Source of the DNA: Ardenticatenaceae bacterium
GTDB lineage: Bacteria; Chloroflexota; Anaerolineae; Promineifilales; Promineifilaceae
Reading direction: 5' to 3'
Assembly: GCA_020634375.1 (NCBI GenBank)
Contig: JACKBX010000003.1
Coordinates: 372,001 to 436,000, forward strand
Length of the DNA: 64,000 nt
Shown piece by piece: positions 9,090-16,133 of the stretch. Each line of letters begins with the position of its first letter. Position 1 is the first letter of the stretch. Below the pieces are notes generated by a model. It saw only the letters and a list, made by a program, of their open reading frames with translations. It was not told the origin of the DNA and ran no database searches. A program made the position numbers and the translations under genes.

Positions 9090-10240
9090 GTCTGGTTGCT
9101 GGCTGCTGGTTGTTGGTAATGGGGCGGCAGTGGGCGGAACGGCCGTCTCAGGTTGCCGAGATTCAATAGATTGTGCAGGGGGACAGCAGTTCGCTGTAGT
9201 GGGTTGGTAGCTGGTTGTTGGTAGCTGGTTGCCGGTGATGGGGTGGCAGTGGGGAGAACGGCCGTTTCTGGTTCCGCAGGCTGAATACTAGAGGTTGACG
9301 GTTGAGTTGCGACCGGGGTTGCTGTTCCGAGATTGTGCGTGCCGGTGGAGCCGGTCTTTCAGCAGCGGCGATGGCTCGCATCACGTCTGGTTGCTGGCTG
9401 CTGGTTGTTGGTAATGGGGCGGCAGTGGGCGGAACGGCCGTGTCAGTTTGCCGAGATTCAACAGGTTGTGCAGGGGGGGCAGCAGTTCGCTGTAGCGGGT
9501 TGGTAGCTGGTTGTTGGCGGCTGGTTGCTGGTGATGGGGTGGCAATGGGGGGAACGGCCGTTTCTGGTTCCGCAAGCTGAATGCTAGAGACTGGCGGTTG
9601 GGTTGCAGCCGGGGGTTGCTGTTCCGGGGCTGTGCGTGCCGGTGGAGATGGTCTTTCAGCAGCGGCGATGGCTCGCATCACGTCTGGTTGCTGGCTGCTG
9701 GTTGTTGGTAATGGGGCCGCAGTGGGGGGAACGGCCGTCTCAGGTTGCCGAGATTCGACAGGTTGTGCAGGGGTGGCAGCGGCCCGCTGCAGCGGGTTGG
9801 TAACTGGTGGCTGGCTGCTGGTAACCGGATGCTGGTGACTGGTCACTGGTAATGGGGTGTCAGCAACGGGGGCCGATGCTGCGGGTTGAATAACATCCGG
9901 GGGTTGCTCGCTTGATACTGGGCGTGTCGGCTCTGTGCGCCGCTCGGCATCTGCAATTGCTCGCTGTACAGATGAAACCGGAGGGCTGATTGCTGGAGGT
10001 TGGCTGTCAGGAGCTGGCAATTCGTCATTGATGGGGGGAACGGCCGTCTCAGTTTGTGGGGGTTCGGCAGGTTGTTCAGCAACAATCGCCCGCTGCATAG
10101 TAAAGGCCGGAGGACTGGCTGCTGGAGGCTGGCTAGTTGGAGCTGGTAACGGGTCACTGGTGGGAGGAACGGCCGTCTCAGCTTGCAGCGGTTCAGCAGA
10201 TTGTTCGGCAGCCGCAATCGCTCGCTGTACAGACGAAGCC
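8560..10240 (-). repeat. Tandem DNA repeats inside the Pro/Ala-rich CIS gene
   Basis: Direct repeats of about 270-300 bp with near-identical copies (for example around 8690-8990, 8990-9290, 9290-9590 and 9590-9790), degenerating toward 10240. Each unit includes one or two ACGGCCGT palindromes and a run of CCAGC(A/T)ACCA-type words that also build intergenic spacers in this window. The near-identity points to recent expansion or gene conversion, and makes read-assembly errors likely here. Confidence 0.85.
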
Positions 10241-11397
10241 GGGGAGCTGATTGCTGGAGGTTGGCTAATGTCTGTTGGCGGCTCATTAAGCGCGGGTTCT
10301 GTGGAAGGCGGCGTCTGACCAAGCAACTCCCACATATCGGCCGGTAAGGGGCCAATTTCTGTTTGGATGGTTCGCGGCACGGCCGTTTCTGATGGCGTTT
10401 TTGGTTCACGAGAAACGGCCGTTTGCGATGAAGCAGCTTTTCGTCGGGCGGCTTCATCTTCCTTTTTCTGCAAAAAAGGCAGCTTTTTAGGGGCTGGTTT
10501 CTTTGGCGGAGGGGGAGCTGACGGGCGTGGGCGGCGCGGCATCAATACTTCAATCGATGAGTCTGTCGGTTTGCCGGCCGTTACCTGATCGAGTCGGGAA
10601 CGCACCGCTTGCTCCTGTTGTGGGTCAGGCGCTGAGGCGGAAGGTAATTCTTCAGGATGGCGCTGCACCGCAGGACGCGATTCTGGAGATGATTGCGGCT
10701 GCGTTACCTGCACCGGCCATGCCTCCTCTAAGGAGGGTCTCTTGGGCGCAGCAGGTGGCGAGGTCTCTACAGAAGTAGACGATTCTGCCGCCGCCACAGC
10801 CCGTTGTACCTCTGTGGGAGGAACGGCCGTTGGCGCGACAGGCAGCTCAGGCACAGTCTCATCATGCTGTTGTTTTTCTTCATGGCTGTGCAAAATACGC
10901 TTCAAACGATCCCAGGTAACATCTTCTGTCTTGCTGCTTGCTGCCGCGTCTACTGGTGGCGATGCTGCTTCAGCCGCGGGTGGCAGAATCGCGTCCGCAG
11001 GCTGAACGGCACGCATGACCCAATTTGATTCTGATGGAGATGCTATAGGTTGAGAAACTGCCTGGGGCGGGGAAGCAAGTTGCGGTTGGGCTGTAAATGG
11101 TGGTTCTGGCAAGTTTGGTGTACTTGCTTGTGGAATGACAGTTGGCGCAGCAGGGATGGCCGGCGCAGGCGGACTTGATGTCGCGGGTGCTGCTGCGGGA
11201 ACGGCCGTCAATGAAGCCTGCACGGCCGTTTGTGGCGCAAACGAAAAATCTGATACTGTCGAAAATACAGCAGTGGCACTCTGTACAGGCTGCGCGAGTC
11301 CATGCTGTGGAGAGCGAAACAGCGCCGAAGCATTGGCGTGTCGTCGCACACGTTTTAATAAAGGATTGCTAGAGCCAAATCGGTTTTGTGAAGCCAT
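9163..11397 (-). CDS. Pro/Ala-rich repeat protein of the CIS locus (N-terminal part, frameshifted)
   Basis: 744-aa frame, unrecognised family. The start is basic (NPLLKRVRRHANAS); about 30-340 is Ala/Pro/Thr/Val-rich with a Lys/Pro patch (APPPPKKPAPKKLP, then EDEAARRKAA); then comes GPLPADMWELLGQTPP, then tandem units of roughly 90-100 residues. Each unit holds one or two short helical motifs (VQRAIAAAE, VMRAIAAAERP, LQRAAATPA) between linkers containing ETAVPP. The last 50 or so residues change composition abruptly after a GGGG run at 9315-9318, where sister repeats have GGGGG, and the frame ends soon after. The gene lies inside the CIS operon, between tube 2 and the LysM protein. A scaffold, cargo-docking strap or tape-measure-like role is possible but unproven. 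Confidence 0.6.
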   Translation of the reverse strand: MASQNRFGSSNPLLKRVRRHANASALFRSPQHGLAQPVQSATAVFSTVSDFSFAPQTAVQASLTAVPAAAPATSSPPAPAIPAAPTVIPQASTPNLPEPPFTAQPQLASPPQAVSQPIASPSESNWVMRAVQPADAILPPAAEAASPPVDAAASSKTEDVTWDRLKRILHSHEEKQQHDETVPELPVAPTAVPPTEVQRAVAAAESSTSVETSPPAAPKRPSLEEAWPVQVTQPQSSPESRPAVQRHPEELPSASAPDPQQEQAVRSRLDQVTAGKPTDSSIEVLMPRRPRPSAPPPPKKPAPKKLPFLQKKEDEAARRKAASSQTAVSREPKTPSETAVPRTIQTEIGPLPADMWELLGQTPPSTEPALNEPPTDISQPPAISSPASSVQRAIAAAEQSAEPLQAETAVPPTSDPLPAPTSQPPAASPPAFTMQRAIVAEQPAEPPQTETAVPPINDELPAPDSQPPAISPPVSSVQRAIADAERRTEPTRPVSSEQPPDVIQPAASAPVADTPLPVTSHQHPVTSSQPPVTNPLQRAAATPAQPVESRQPETAVPPTAAPLPTTSSQQPDVMRAIAAAERPSPPARTAPEQQPPAATQPPVSSIQLAEPETAVPPIATPSPATSRQQPATNPLQRTAAPPAQPVESRQTDTAVPPTAAPLPTTSSQQPDVMRAIAAAERPAPPARTISEQQPRSQLNRQPLVFSLRNQKRPFSPLPPHHRQPATNNQLPTHYSELLSPCTIY

Positions 11398-11412
11398 TCT
11401 CTATTTCCGTCG

Positions 11413-11877
11413 TTACAATCCTACCGCGCCAGGGAGAACGATTACTTCGCCACCGGCAAATTCCAAGGTCTGAATGGCAACCGAGTTTTCACCGGTATTC
11501 AGTTGCGGGCCAGTCCACTTGATAGGAAAAGCATCGCTGATATTCCAGGTCATCACCGGGATTTTCAGCGAGTTGAGCAAAAGAATCGTCACCGTGCGAC
11601 GCAAGCCCATGCCAGGAACCGTGAATTCTCCGGCCATGACGAGCATATACCAGGAAACCAGCAGCCCCGTACCCACACCGTTTTTCAGAGTAAACCGGGT
11701 TTCTTTGCGCCGCCCGATGAGTGTATGAACATGCGTATTCAACCCACCTTCTTTGACAGGGGTCGTGTCCCAATCAATGGTAGGCAAAGAACACTCTGTA
11801 AAAACACCATAGGGGGTTCCATTTACCGTAACAATGAATCGGAATGTAGGAAAAGCATTGGTCAGTTGGTTTAGCAT
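11413..11877 (-). CDS. Phage tail tube protein (second CIS tube paralogue)
   Basis: 154-aa gp19/T4-type tail tube family protein (Afp5/Pvc5-like). Family hallmarks are FRFIVTVNGTPYGVFTECS near residues 12-30, followed by the G-G-L-N-T-H-V-H motif and the conserved C-terminal segment around MTWNISDAFPIKWTGP and AIQTLEFAGGEV. It is a paralogue of the tube protein at 12520-12978. Two or three tube variants are normal in eCIS: one forms most of the inner tube, another adapts the tube to the spike. It starts close behind the 52-aa gene and ends 16 bases before the repeat protein. Confidence 0.9.
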   Translation of the reverse strand: MLNQLTNAFPTFRFIVTVNGTPYGVFTECSLPTIDWDTTPVKEGGLNTHVHTLIGRRKETRFTLKNGVGTGLLVSWYMLVMAGEFTVPGMGLRRTVTILLLNSLKIPVMTWNISDAFPIKWTGPQLNTGENSVAIQTLEFAGGEVIVLPGAVGL

Positions 11878-11880
11878 CGC

Positions 11881-12039
11881 TTATTTTGTCCTACGGCCGG
11901 GACGCTTTTGGATGTGTGTCCGCCGCCGTTCGTTCTCGATTTGCAGGTCTTTGCGCCATAGTTTGTAAACTTTATCAGCCACTTGCTGCACCAGTTCTGG
12001 TGGAATAGGTGTGTCTGTGGTTGTTTGCGTATCGCTCAT
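11881..12039 (-). CDS. 52-aa CIS-associated small protein
   Basis: Short reading frame of 52 codons that fits the operon: ATG start, stop at 11881-11883 just before the tube-2 gene. The protein is polar at the front (DTQTTTDTPIPPE) and then forms one predicted amphipathic, highly charged helix (VADKVYKLWRKDLQIENERR) ending in a basic tail. The helix pattern V-Y-x(6)-L-x-[IV]-E-x-E-R recurs at the very end of the Pro/Ala-rich repeat protein of the same operon, which suggests a shared binding partner. No known domain was recognised. The operon position and the shared motif support it as a real gene. Confidence 0.65.
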   Translation of the reverse strand: MSDTQTTTDTPIPPELVQQVADKVYKLWRKDLQIENERRRTHIQKRPGRRTK

Positions 12040-12071
12040 GCTTGCACCTCGCCTTGTAAGCCATCAACGGA

Positions 12072-12431
12072 TCAGTGGCCCAAAGGGGCAACTTGTAGTT
12101 GGAATTGATGGCTGCAATGGGGACAGGTAGCGTGAACAAGTACGGCTTCCGAACTGTTCAAGCGCAAATACATATCTTCCAGGTAAGCAAAATCTGCGGC
12201 ATAAAGCTGGGCAATAACTCGTGGGCCTACGCTGGGTAAGGTTCCTAATTGAGTAATAACTCGTCCCAGGAGCAGAACAGGCAGGTAGGATTCTTTTTCT
12301 TGCACTTTAGGGTGTTCGACGGCTTCAATCTCATCAATGGCAGTTGCCAGACGCATACGGCCGTTTCGGTGAACCTGCCCCGCCTCATCCACAAACCCTC
12401 TAGGCAACGTAAATTCAAATTCAGTGTGCAT
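12072..12431 (-). CDS. T4-type baseplate/tail assembly protein with CxxC motif
   Basis: 119 aa from the ATG at 12429-12431. A longer frame from 12464 would translate spacer repeats (MLTCILAFSF), so the internal start at MHTEFEF is preferred. The sequence FTLPRGFVDEAGQVHRNG, then MRLATAIDEI, then YLPVLLLGRVITQLGTLP matches the T4 baseplate protein family found after tube genes in eCIS and phage-tail loci. The end carries a single CPHCSH knuckle. The probable role is a baseplate or tail assembly factor; it lies between tube 1 and the 52-aa gene. Confidence 0.75.
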   Translation of the reverse strand: MHTEFEFTLPRGFVDEAGQVHRNGRMRLATAIDEIEAVEHPKVQEKESYLPVLLLGRVITQLGTLPSVGPRVIAQLYAADFAYLEDMYLRLNSSEAVLVHATCPHCSHQFQLQVAPLGH

Positions 12432-12439
12432 AGCAAAAG

Positions 12440-12512
12440 AGAATGCAAGTATGCAAGTGAGCAAGTGTGCAAGTGTGCAAAACTGCCACTTGCATACTTG
12501 CCACTTGCCACT
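12440..12512. repeat. GCAAGT micro-repeat spacer with inverted arms
   Basis: Spacer between two CIS genes. It holds five near copies of GCAAGT(G/A)T on one side and their complement on the other. A perfect 15-bp inverted repeat (12445-12459 with 12487-12501, arm GCAAGTATGCAAGTG) could fold in the transcript between the tube and baseplate-protein messages. Confidence 0.8.
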
Positions 12513-12519
12513 TGCTGCA

Positions 12520-12978
12520 TTAGCTCACGCGCTCAATGTACTCATGCGCAATCGTCAGCTCTTCAATACCAATTTCATTGCCATCAGCTTTTACACTGGG
12601 GCCAGTCACCTTGACCGGCCAGGCATGTTGGAAGTTCCAACGGGCCACTTCTGTCAGCGTCTGGTCATACATTACAACCGAGCCATCACAGCGGGCGCCA
12701 GCAACGTCGCCGTTTTCGACCATTTTGCGCCATTCCCAGATTTGCATATCACTGGTAATACCGCGCTTCAGGACGATGTTTTCCCACTTCAGACGGCCGG
12801 GTACTTTCATGACGACTTCAACACCAGCCTCATTCACAACCTTATGTTCAATGGTCTCGGTTTCGGAACCTAAACCTGAGCACTCGGTGAAGTAGCCTGT
12901 CACATGCCCCTGGAGGTCTACAGCGAAATGAAAACCAACAAGGGGGTCTTCACGGGCAGTATCTACAGATGTTGTCAT
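12520..12978 (-). CDS. Phage tail tube protein (major CIS inner tube)
   Basis: 152-aa gp19-like tube protein (Afp1/Pvc1-like), first tube gene after the sheath and therefore the likely main inner-tube subunit. Hallmarks are DPLVGFHFAVDLQGHVTGYF, the ECSGLGSETETIEHKVVNEAG segment (Cys-Ser-Gly-Leu-Gly), the WENIVLKRGIT strand and VARWNFQHAWPVKVTGP near the end. Hexameric rings of this fold stack into a hollow tube that carries cargo. Length and motif order are typical. Confidence 0.93.
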   Translation of the reverse strand: MTTSVDTAREDPLVGFHFAVDLQGHVTGYFTECSGLGSETETIEHKVVNEAGVEVVMKVPGRLKWENIVLKRGITSDMQIWEWRKMVENGDVAGARCDGSVVMYDQTLTEVARWNFQHAWPVKVTGPSVKADGNEIGIEELTIAHEYIERVS

Positions 12979-13032
12979 TTTATGCTCCTTATTTCACATT
13001 CAGTCAGCGTCAACCTAAGTGTCTGTTCACGC

Positions 13033-14571
13033 TTATGCTTCTGCATTCGGGCCTGCCCATTGGCTGAGGCGGACGATGACAAACTCGGCGGGTTTCACCG
13101 GAGCCATGCCAACTTCAACGATGAGCTGACCCAGGTCACGAATTTCCGGTGGGTTCAGTTCATCGTCGCATTTCACATAGAATGCCTCGCCTTTGGAGGA
13201 ACCAAAGAGCGCGCCGCTGAGCCAAACTGTACTCAAAAAGGCGTTAATGTCGCGGCGAACTTTGGCCCACAGGGTACGGTCGTTCGGTTCAAAAACCACC
13301 CACTGCAAACCAACATCCAGAGATGCGCCCACAACAATGAAGAGTCGGCGCACATTGATGTAACGCCAGGAGCCATCACTGCTGAGAGTGCGTGCACCCC
13401 AAACGCGGATGCCGCGACCGGGGAAGGAGCGGATGCAGTTGACACCAATGGGATTAAGAACACTTTGCTCGCCTTTGGTCAGGTTAAGTTCCAGGTCTAG
13501 TGCACCTGCAACGACTTCGTTGGCGGGGGCTTTGTGGAAGCCTACTTCGCCATCTACACGATTGTAGACGCCAACCATATGCCCGCTGGGGGGCATCATC
13601 TTGGTGGTTTGCGGGCTGTCGCTGAGGTCGGCAACAGAAATCCAGGGATAGTACATGGCGGCATAGGAGGAATCGAAGTTGACCCACATGCGCCATTCTT
13701 TGGCTTGTTGGGCGTTGAGACCGGGCGGGGTGTCGAGGATGGCAAAGCGGTATCTGAGCCGCTCGCAGTCGGCGATCATGGCAGTTTGGACGGCTTTGAT
13801 TTTGTCTTTGAAGTCGGAAGAGCCATCGTAGCCCATCATGAGGTCGGGAGCGAGGACAAGGCGTACATCATCCAGAGCTTCAAGACCCGACAGACCGGTG
13901 CGCTGCACAACGTCGCCGATGAAGTCTGCGGCGGAGGGCAGCGGGGTGCCGCCTCCTGAGAGTTGATAGGAGCCGTCAGCAGGCACGGTCGTGCTATAGT
14001 CAGACAGGGTGACAGTTTCAAATTCGACATCGCCAACAAATCCATCGCCCTTCTTCATGGTCAGGCCGGACTTGGTTTCTGTCCCGACTGTCATGGTGAA
14101 GGTGTCGCCTTTTTCATCGGCTTTGATGGTGACGGTGTAGTCGTTGCCACCAACGCCGGCCTGTTTGGCGGTGACGGTGATGCCCTTGCCCTTTCCGCTA
14201 GCGGAGGGAATGGCGACCGATGCAGCGGTAGCCTTTGATGGGTCAAGCTCGTTAAGAGCCATGATGCTGGTAACGTAGCAAGGCCCGCCGCCATTGCTAA
14301 AGTAACCGTAAACGGCGTCCGGCATGAATGCGCCCGACGTAAATCCGCCAAAGATGTTTTGGTACTGAGTCCAATTTGTGACCAGGGTGGCTCTGTTGAG
14401 GGCAGATTCAACGGGAATGCGTTCGCCTGTTTCCGGGTCAACGGTCTTGAAGCTTGCTTCAGCCGTGATACCGACAAAGGCAGCCATTGAAGCGCCAGCG
14501 GCCTCTATGGGCTTGCTACCTTTATCTACCTCTTCAACATATACACCTGGGGTGGCGTATGATACAGGCAT
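13033..14571 (-). CDS. Contractile tail sheath protein
   Basis: 512-aa sheath protein whose contraction drives the injection. The N-terminus (SYATPGVYVEEVDKGSKPIE, then AFVGITAEA) and the C-terminal domain (CIRSFPGRGIRVWGARTLS, WRYINVRRLFIVV, then IVRLSQW) are diagnostic of the Afp2/Pvc2/phage sheath family. An internal region (about 125-215: SGKGKGITVTAKQAGVGGND) is an inserted, surface-exposed beta domain of the kind that varies between sheaths. A good AAGGAG ribosome site lies upstream of the ATG. Only one sheath gene is seen in the window. Confidence 0.95.
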   Translation of the reverse strand: MPVSYATPGVYVEEVDKGSKPIEAAGASMAAFVGITAEASFKTVDPETGERIPVESALNRATLVTNWTQYQNIFGGFTSGAFMPDAVYGYFSNGGGPCYVTSIMALNELDPSKATAASVAIPSASGKGKGITVTAKQAGVGGNDYTVTIKADEKGDTFTMTVGTETKSGLTMKKGDGFVGDVEFETVTLSDYSTTVPADGSYQLSGGGTPLPSAADFIGDVVQRTGLSGLEALDDVRLVLAPDLMMGYDGSSDFKDKIKAVQTAMIADCERLRYRFAILDTPPGLNAQQAKEWRMWVNFDSSYAAMYYPWISVADLSDSPQTTKMMPPSGHMVGVYNRVDGEVGFHKAPANEVVAGALDLELNLTKGEQSVLNPIGVNCIRSFPGRGIRVWGARTLSSDGSWRYINVRRLFIVVGASLDVGLQWVVFEPNDRTLWAKVRRDINAFLSTVWLSGALFGSSKGEAFYVKCDDELNPPEIRDLGQLIVEVGMAPVKPAEFVIVRLSQWAGPNAEA

Positions 14572-14697
14572 GTTTTTCTCCTTATTTGTTGAAATAGTTT
14601 TGGTATTCAGTAACCGATTGTTGATAAATCTTGTTCACCGATTGCTGTTTACCGTTTACGCGCTTTTGGTTATTGCGCACTCATTACATCTATTCGA

Positions 14698-14757
14698 TTA
14701 TCTCACTGGCGACGGTGGGTCGCGGTTCTTGTTTGCATTGTTGGGCTGTGCAGACAC
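14698..14757 (-). CDS. Possible 19-aa leader-like mini-protein before the sheath gene
   Basis: A perfect AAAGGAGG site (14763-14770) lies 5 bases upstream of a GTG that opens a 19-codon frame ending in TAA. Nothing else starts there; the sheath ATG is 190 bases further on with its own site. The peptide is polar (SAQPNNANKNRDPPSPVR) with no known motif. It may be a real mini-gene or a remnant of a degenerated tail gene. Confidence is low because only the ribosome site supports it. Confidence 0.3.
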   Translation of the reverse strand: MSAQPNNANKNRDPPSPVR

Positions 14758-14782
14758 AGAAACCTCCTTTGCTATTTGCTAA

Positions 14783-15631
14783 CTACAGGTCTATATCATA
14801 ATCATCGGATGGAACGGAGATGGGACGTTCAATGGGTTTGCCCTCTGGCGGCCAAGCAAGCAGGATATAATCGCCAGGGAGCATACTACCGAATTGGAAA
14901 CGGCCGTCTTCGTCCGTCGTGCTGATAAATCCAGTACCCTTGAGGGCAACCTGAATGCCCTCTTGCGGTTGGTCGGCTTTTTGCACTGTGCCGCCGATAC
15001 GAATGCGGGTCTCGGTTGTTTCCGGCACAACTTCTGTGGTTTGGGGCAAGGTAAGGGTCTGACCAGTGCGTAAAGTGCGAACACGTACAACCGGCGTAGA
15101 AACAATGGCCCAAGGATCCATTGCTAGTGTCACGATCAAGGAAACAGAAGGACGCAGTTCATTGTCCAAGGAACCCCATAATTCAGCGGGGTTGGTCAGG
15201 CGGTCGTGACTGGCAAGGCGGGTTTGGAGATCAAAAGGCTGCTCCTTCATTTCACCGATAAGGTGGGCTTTTGGCAGTTTGGGATGACGAAAAAGAGCGA
15301 GCATCACGCGGGAAAGAAGCCGATGTTCGTCTTGAGGATCGGCTGCCCACACGGTGATGATGTAGTGGCAGTCAATGCGGAAGGGAGTGCGTTTGAGTTG
15401 GGCCTGGCGATTGTTGATAGGTCCGTTTGCGGCTACTATTTTTTCCCATTGATGCTGCCGCAGGACATTGTTTTCGCGCACGTCAAACAGAAATAGGTTA
15501 ACTGTAGGACGAGATAGTTTGGCGCTCCATTCCCGTCCTGGTTGGTCGAACTTGATGTCAATTTCGCCATTTTTGATGGGAATTTCAGCGATGAGTAGTT
15601 TTTCGAGGGTTTTATCGAGATCGGCAATCAT
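14783..15631 (-). CDS. DUF4255/Pvc16-like protein with carboxypeptidase-regulatory-like domain
   Basis: 282 aa. Residues 1-190 match the DUF4255 (Pvc16 N-terminal) family: IADLDKTLEKLL at the start, VNLFLFDVRENNVLRQ, RIDCHYIITVWAADPQDEHRLL. Family members act at the distal end of the sheath/tube in eCIS, as terminator or tube-length-linked cap. The C-terminal about 75 residues form a carboxypeptidase-regulatory-like beta sandwich (IRIGGTVQKADQPQEGIQV, ISTTDEDGRFQFGSMLPGDY). It is the first large structural gene of the CIS operon, upstream of the sheath. Confidence 0.88.
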   Translation of the reverse strand: MIADLDKTLEKLLIAEIPIKNGEIDIKFDQPGREWSAKLSRPTVNLFLFDVRENNVLRQHQWEKIVAANGPINNRQAQLKRTPFRIDCHYIITVWAADPQDEHRLLSRVMLALFRHPKLPKAHLIGEMKEQPFDLQTRLASHDRLTNPAELWGSLDNELRPSVSLIVTLAMDPWAIVSTPVVRVRTLRTGQTLTLPQTTEVVPETTETRIRIGGTVQKADQPQEGIQVALKGTGFISTTDEDGRFQFGSMLPGDYILLAWPPEGKPIERPISVPSDDYDIDL

Positions 15632-15683
15632 AGCATTAGTCCTGGTTCTTAGCGCTGTAAGGTATGGAACGGCCGTTCATACC

Positions 15684-15914
15684 CTATCCTTGCCATAAGC
15701 GATTTTTGATATATCGCGTAGGTGGAATGCCCATCTCTTGTAAATATGGTCCCATTACAAACAGCATCTCTTCGAGATTTTCAAAGTAATGCTTTTGCCC
15801 ACTAAGCGCGTGGGTGATGTGACCACGCCAAAGAACCTTTCCAGCTTCTTCGGCCGTTTCCTCGATCCAGATTTTGACAACGAACGACTGGGTACTTGAT
15901 TCTAGCAAGTCCAT
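15684..15914 (-). CDS. Small conserved-looking CIS-leader protein, unknown function
   Basis: 76 aa from the ATG at 15912-15914; an upstream extension of 32 codons looks like spacer translation (hydrophobic VNIYILLNQ). The sequence reads as a compact alpha/beta protein: SFVVKIWIEETAEEAGKVLW, RGHITHALSGQKHYFENLEE, then a helix ending in YLQEMG. I associate this pattern with short proteins next to regulators and injection loci in Chloroflexota, but no named family was recognised. It precedes the DUF4255 gene by 52 bases and follows the BTAD regulator on the same strand. Confidence 0.6.
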   Translation of the reverse strand: MDLLESSTQSFVVKIWIEETAEEAGKVLWRGHITHALSGQKHYFENLEEMLFVMGPYLQEMGIPPTRYIKNRLWQG

Positions 15915-16133
15915 ACCACATATCCTGTGAGTCTTTAGACTCTTCTTGCACCACCCAGTAAATGATGATTGGTTAAGCAGTATGTATATATTTACACAAA
16001 CAACAGCCAACTAATCTTCATTTGCTGCCTGCTAAAAACAGTAGTAAATCCATTACCACCATTAAGCAGAATAGCAGAAAAGCATCTTGTGCAGTGTCTC
16101 TACTACGTCTATTGTTCGTCTGGAAAAAATCAA

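Noticed and set aside
8560..10240. Repeat array as a possible CRISPR
   Set aside because: Repeat units are about 270-300 bp, in frame and protein-coding; no short repeat-spacer pattern or cas gene exists.
1..15914. Prophage interpretation of the tail genes
   Set aside because: There is no integrase, terminase, portal, capsid or lysis gene; the order and the DUF4255, LysM and kinase genes fit an eCIS-like system.
1..15914. Type VI secretion interpretation
   Set aside because: No TssJLM membrane complex, TssB/TssC pair or ClpV gene was seen; a single long sheath protein and gpJ/gp25/PAAR order fit the phage-tail/eCIS type.
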